The notes below the pieces were generated by a model that saw only the letters and a list, made by a program, of their open reading frames with translations, was not told the DNA's origin and made no database searches. Shown one piece after another: positions 5,163-7,233 of a stretch of 7,233 nt of DNA. The DNA is from an uncultured Treponema sp. (GTDB lineage Bacteria > Spirochaetota > Spirochaetia > Treponematales > Treponemataceae), in contig CAJPPE010000078.1 in assembly GCA_905372345.1 (NCBI GenBank), forward strand, positions 1-7,233, written 5' to 3'. The translations under genes and the position numbers were made by a program. The stretch's first letter is position 1; the number at the start of each line of letters is the position of its first letter.

Positions 5163-6095
5163 ATGATTTTAACGGTAAAAAATCTTGTAAAACGGTACAA
5201 TGAAAAAACGGCACTTGATCACTTTAATATGGAAGTTAAAGAAGGCGAGATTCTCGGCCTTTTGGGCCCTAACGGATGCGGAAAAACTACAGCCATAAAC
5301 TGTATGCTTTCACTTTTAAAACACGGCAAGGGTGAAATCATCATTTTCGGCGAAGAAATGAAGCCTAACGCCCTGCACATAAAAAAAAGGATAGGCCTTG
5401 TTCCTCAAGAGGTTTCGGTTTTCTATGATTTTACCGTAAAACAAAACATAGATTATTTTTGCGGCCTCTATGTAAACAATACTCAAGAGAGGAAAAAACT
5501 GGTAGACGAAGCAATCGATTTTGTAGGTTTAAACAATTATGCTTCATTCCGTGCAAAAAAACTTTCAGGAGGCCTTCTCCGCCGGCTCAATATTGCATGC
5601 GGCATATCACATAAACCTGAACTGATTTTTTTGGATGAGCCCACAGTTGCCGTCGATGCCCAAAGTCGCAACTTCATTCTTTCAGGAATAAAGGAACTGG
5701 CAAAAAGAGGAAGCACCATCGTGTATACTACCCATTATCTTGAAGAAGTTGAAGAGCTTTGCGATAGAATCATTATCATGGATGAGGGAAGAGATATAGC
5801 AAACGGCACATTAGAAGAATTGCATAAGTTAATCCGCACAAGCGAAAAAATGGTTGTTGAATTTATCGAAACTAAGGATAACCTGCAAGAAGAACTAAAA
5901 AAAATTCCTCATGTTTTGGAAGTTACCAAAAACGGAAACGAGTTTTTAATCAGTTTTGAAAATTCGATTAACAACTTAAACGAACTTATTTTATTTATCA
6001 ATAATAATAGTTTGGCTTATACCAAATTATATTCGGAATTACCCAGCTTAAACGACATTTTCTTGGAGCTTACGGGAAAGGAGTTAAGAGACTGA
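5163..6095 (+). CDS. ABC-2 type exporter, ATP-binding subunit
   Basis: The cytoplasmic ATPase of an ABC exporter. With the start at 5163 (310 residues) the motifs run in normal order: Walker A GPNGCGKTT at 35-43, Q-loop LVPQE near Gln82, signature LSGGLLRR at 134-141, Walker B LIFLDEP at 154-160, D-loop AVD, and switch histidine in TTHYLEE at 191. The signature has Leu where LSGGQ or LSGGM is common. About 90 residues after the ATPase core form a small C-terminal domain, usual in this exporter class. An ATG at 5151 is in frame, but it overlaps the ribosome binding site: GGAGG lies 5 nt before the ATG at 5163, which I prefer. It overlaps the permease start by one base (TGATG), indicating translational coupling. 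The substrate is unknown; drug, peptide or lipid export are all possible. Confidence 0.88.
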   Translation: MILTVKNLVKRYNEKTALDHFNMEVKEGEILGLLGPNGCGKTTAINCMLSLLKHGKGEIIIFGEEMKPNALHIKKRIGLVPQEVSVFYDFTVKQNIDYFCGLYVNNTQERKKLVDEAIDFVGLNNYASFRAKKLSGGLLRRLNIACGISHKPELIFLDEPTVAVDAQSRNFILSGIKELAKRGSTIVYTTHYLEEVEELCDRIIIMDEGRDIANGTLEELHKLIRTSEKMVVEFIETKDNLQEELKKIPHVLEVTKNGNEFLISFENSINNLNELILFINNNSLAYTKLYSELPSLNDIFLELTGKELRD

Positions 6096-7150
6096 TGAAA
6101 TTCTTTTTACGCGAAATAAAATATTATAGTATCGGCATGTTTTATTCTTTAGACGGAATGTTTTGGACGCTTTTATATCCCATTCTTATGGCTGGGCTGT
6201 TCTTTACAATATTTTCGGCCGTAGGTAATTCCGATACCGGTAAAATAGAAATCGGAATTGAAAAAGACAATCCTGTTTATTATCCGCTTAAATTTACAGG
6301 GATGTTCAATACAAAAATAATGGATGAGACATCGGCAAATGAGATGCTCCGTACAAAAAAAATAAAAGCCTTTGTTGAAGCCGATCAATCTTTGATGTTG
6401 AGCGAAGACGGATTATCTCAGACAATAACAAAAACCGTGCTGGATCAAATAAAACAAATCGAAGCCCTTAATATTCCAATGAATTCTTTTGAATACGGTA
6501 AAAACTATATTGAAAGTAAAAACGAAAAAATGAGTTTGAGCATTATATTGTTCTATTCTCTTTTGGCAATGGTTTCGATTTATACAATGTTCGGTTCGAT
6601 AGAGATAGCCGTAAAAATACAGGGTAATATTTCAAAAATCGGAGCAAGAATTTGTACAACTCCCATTAAACGCTTTTATTCTTATCTTGCAGGAATTATA
6701 TTTTATATTATCTTTAATCTTACAGCCAATCTCATATATATTTCCTTTGTGCTCTTTGTTTTAAAGATACCCTTTATTACAGATTTTAAAATTACTCTTT
6801 TGCTTTTGATCTATGCGAATTTTTTTGGAGCAGCTCTCGGCTTATTTATAGGCTCAACGCCTATTGGAGATATCCGGTCAAAAAATATGATATGTGTTTT
6901 TACAAGTCTTTTTTTAGCCTTTTTATCCGGTATGATGGGACCTGAGGTAAAATTGTCCATTGAAAAAGCAATACCGATTTTAGGGACAATAAATCCTATA
7001 GCTATTTTTACTACCAATCTTTACAACATAAATATTTTGGGTGAATATAACGCAGTACCGGTATTTTTTATTGTCTACACAATAGGTATCGTAATTCTTT
7101 TATCTCTTTCATTTATTAACTCAAGGAAGGTGCAATATGATAGTTTATAA
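6095..7150 (+). CDS. ABC-2 type exporter permease, first subunit
   Basis: A 351-residue membrane protein of the ABC-2 permease type. A first transmembrane segment at about 23-43 (FWTLLYPILMAGLFFTIF) is followed by a soluble outer domain of about 100 residues (45-146). Further hydrophobic segments lie near 148-172, 195-224, 231-254, 265-283 and 322-342. The layout of one helix, a large external loop, then five helices matches the ABC2_membrane_3 style. NPIAIFTTNLY (300-310) is the usual motif before the last helix. The start overlaps the ATPase stop by one base; AAGGAG lies 11 nt upstream, so coupling is likely to help initiation. It overlaps the next gene by 14 bases. It would form the export channel together with the second permease and the ATPase. 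Confidence 0.87.
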   Translation: MKFFLREIKYYSIGMFYSLDGMFWTLLYPILMAGLFFTIFSAVGNSDTGKIEIGIEKDNPVYYPLKFTGMFNTKIMDETSANEMLRTKKIKAFVEADQSLMLSEDGLSQTITKTVLDQIKQIEALNIPMNSFEYGKNYIESKNEKMSLSIILFYSLLAMVSIYTMFGSIEIAVKIQGNISKIGARICTTPIKRFYSYLAGIIFYIIFNLTANLIYISFVLFVLKIPFITDFKITLLLLIYANFFGAALGLFIGSTPIGDIRSKNMICVFTSLFLAFLSGMMGPEVKLSIEKAIPILGTINPIAIFTTNLYNINILGEYNAVPVFFIVYTIGIVILLSLSFINSRKVQYDSL

Positions 7151-7233
7151 AAACTTTTTAAGATTAATTTGGACAAAGGTAATAAGCACTATTATTTATG
7201 TTATTATTTTTTTGGTTATCAGTTTTATGACAT
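7137..7233 (+). CDS. Second exporter permease, cut by the right edge
   Basis: A new frame opens at the ATG at 7137, inside the last codons of the first permease (14-base overlap), with AAGGAAGG at 7123-7130 as ribosome binding site. The visible 32 residues read MIVYKNFLRLIWTKVI, then a hydrophobic run (STIIYVIIFLVISFM). This is a short cytoplasmic amphipathic start leading into a first transmembrane helix, as in ABC-2 permeases. The order ATPase, permease, permease suggests a heterodimeric channel. Only the start is in the window, so the family is inferred mainly from context. Confidence 0.72.
   Translation, partial: MIVYKNFLRLIWTKVISTIIYVIIFLVISFMT

Overview
The window comes from an AT-rich bacterial chromosome. 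A host-associated Treponema (a T. denticola-like oral spirochete) is the best guess. Evidence: A/T-rich codon use, GGAG-type ribosome binding sites, lysine/glutamate-rich secreted repeat proteins, an Rpn-type nuclease gene, and a uracil phosphoribosyltransferase with a long extra N-terminal domain. This is inference from style and gene content, not a database match.

Layout. Positions 1-966 (+) hold the 3' part of an exported SPOR-domain protein, cut by the left edge. Facing it on the minus strand is a two-gene unit: a upp-like uracil phosphoribosyltransferase (start best placed at 2695), then a secreted TPR protein (1610-972). A strong sigma-70 promoter for this unit lies at about 2793-2826. 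An Rpn/PD-(D/E)XK 'transposase' nuclease gene sits at 3035-3799 (+). A pyridoxal kinase gene (pdxK, dual-cysteine type) follows at 4148-4957 (+), ended by a hairpin terminator. An ABC-2 export operon then starts at about 5163: ATPase, permease, and a second permease cut by the right edge. Palindromes resembling repressor operators precede it.

The most unusual structure is in the two leaders that flank the nuclease gene. The stretch from just after the promoter to the ribosome binding site of upp (2701-2782, minus strand) is repeated almost base for base in front of pdxK (3904-4141, plus strand). The two copies are therefore inverted repeats enclosing the Rpn gene, each with its own outward-facing promoter just inside. 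Each copy carries a 9-10 bp stem GATAAACAG/CTGTTTATC and can encode the same peptide, [14 protein letters not shown]. The pdxK copy is interrupted by a cassette of about 147 bp with four hairpins and a possible 3-bp TCT target duplication. The copies point to a mobile or duplicated promoter-leader module, perhaps an invertible segment. They also show that the true UPRT start is downstream of the first in-frame GTG.

Functionally, upp and pdxK are salvage enzymes (uracil to UMP, pyridoxal to PLP), which suits a host-dependent organism. The ABC operon is a drug, peptide or lipid exporter of unknown substrate, probably under local repressor control.
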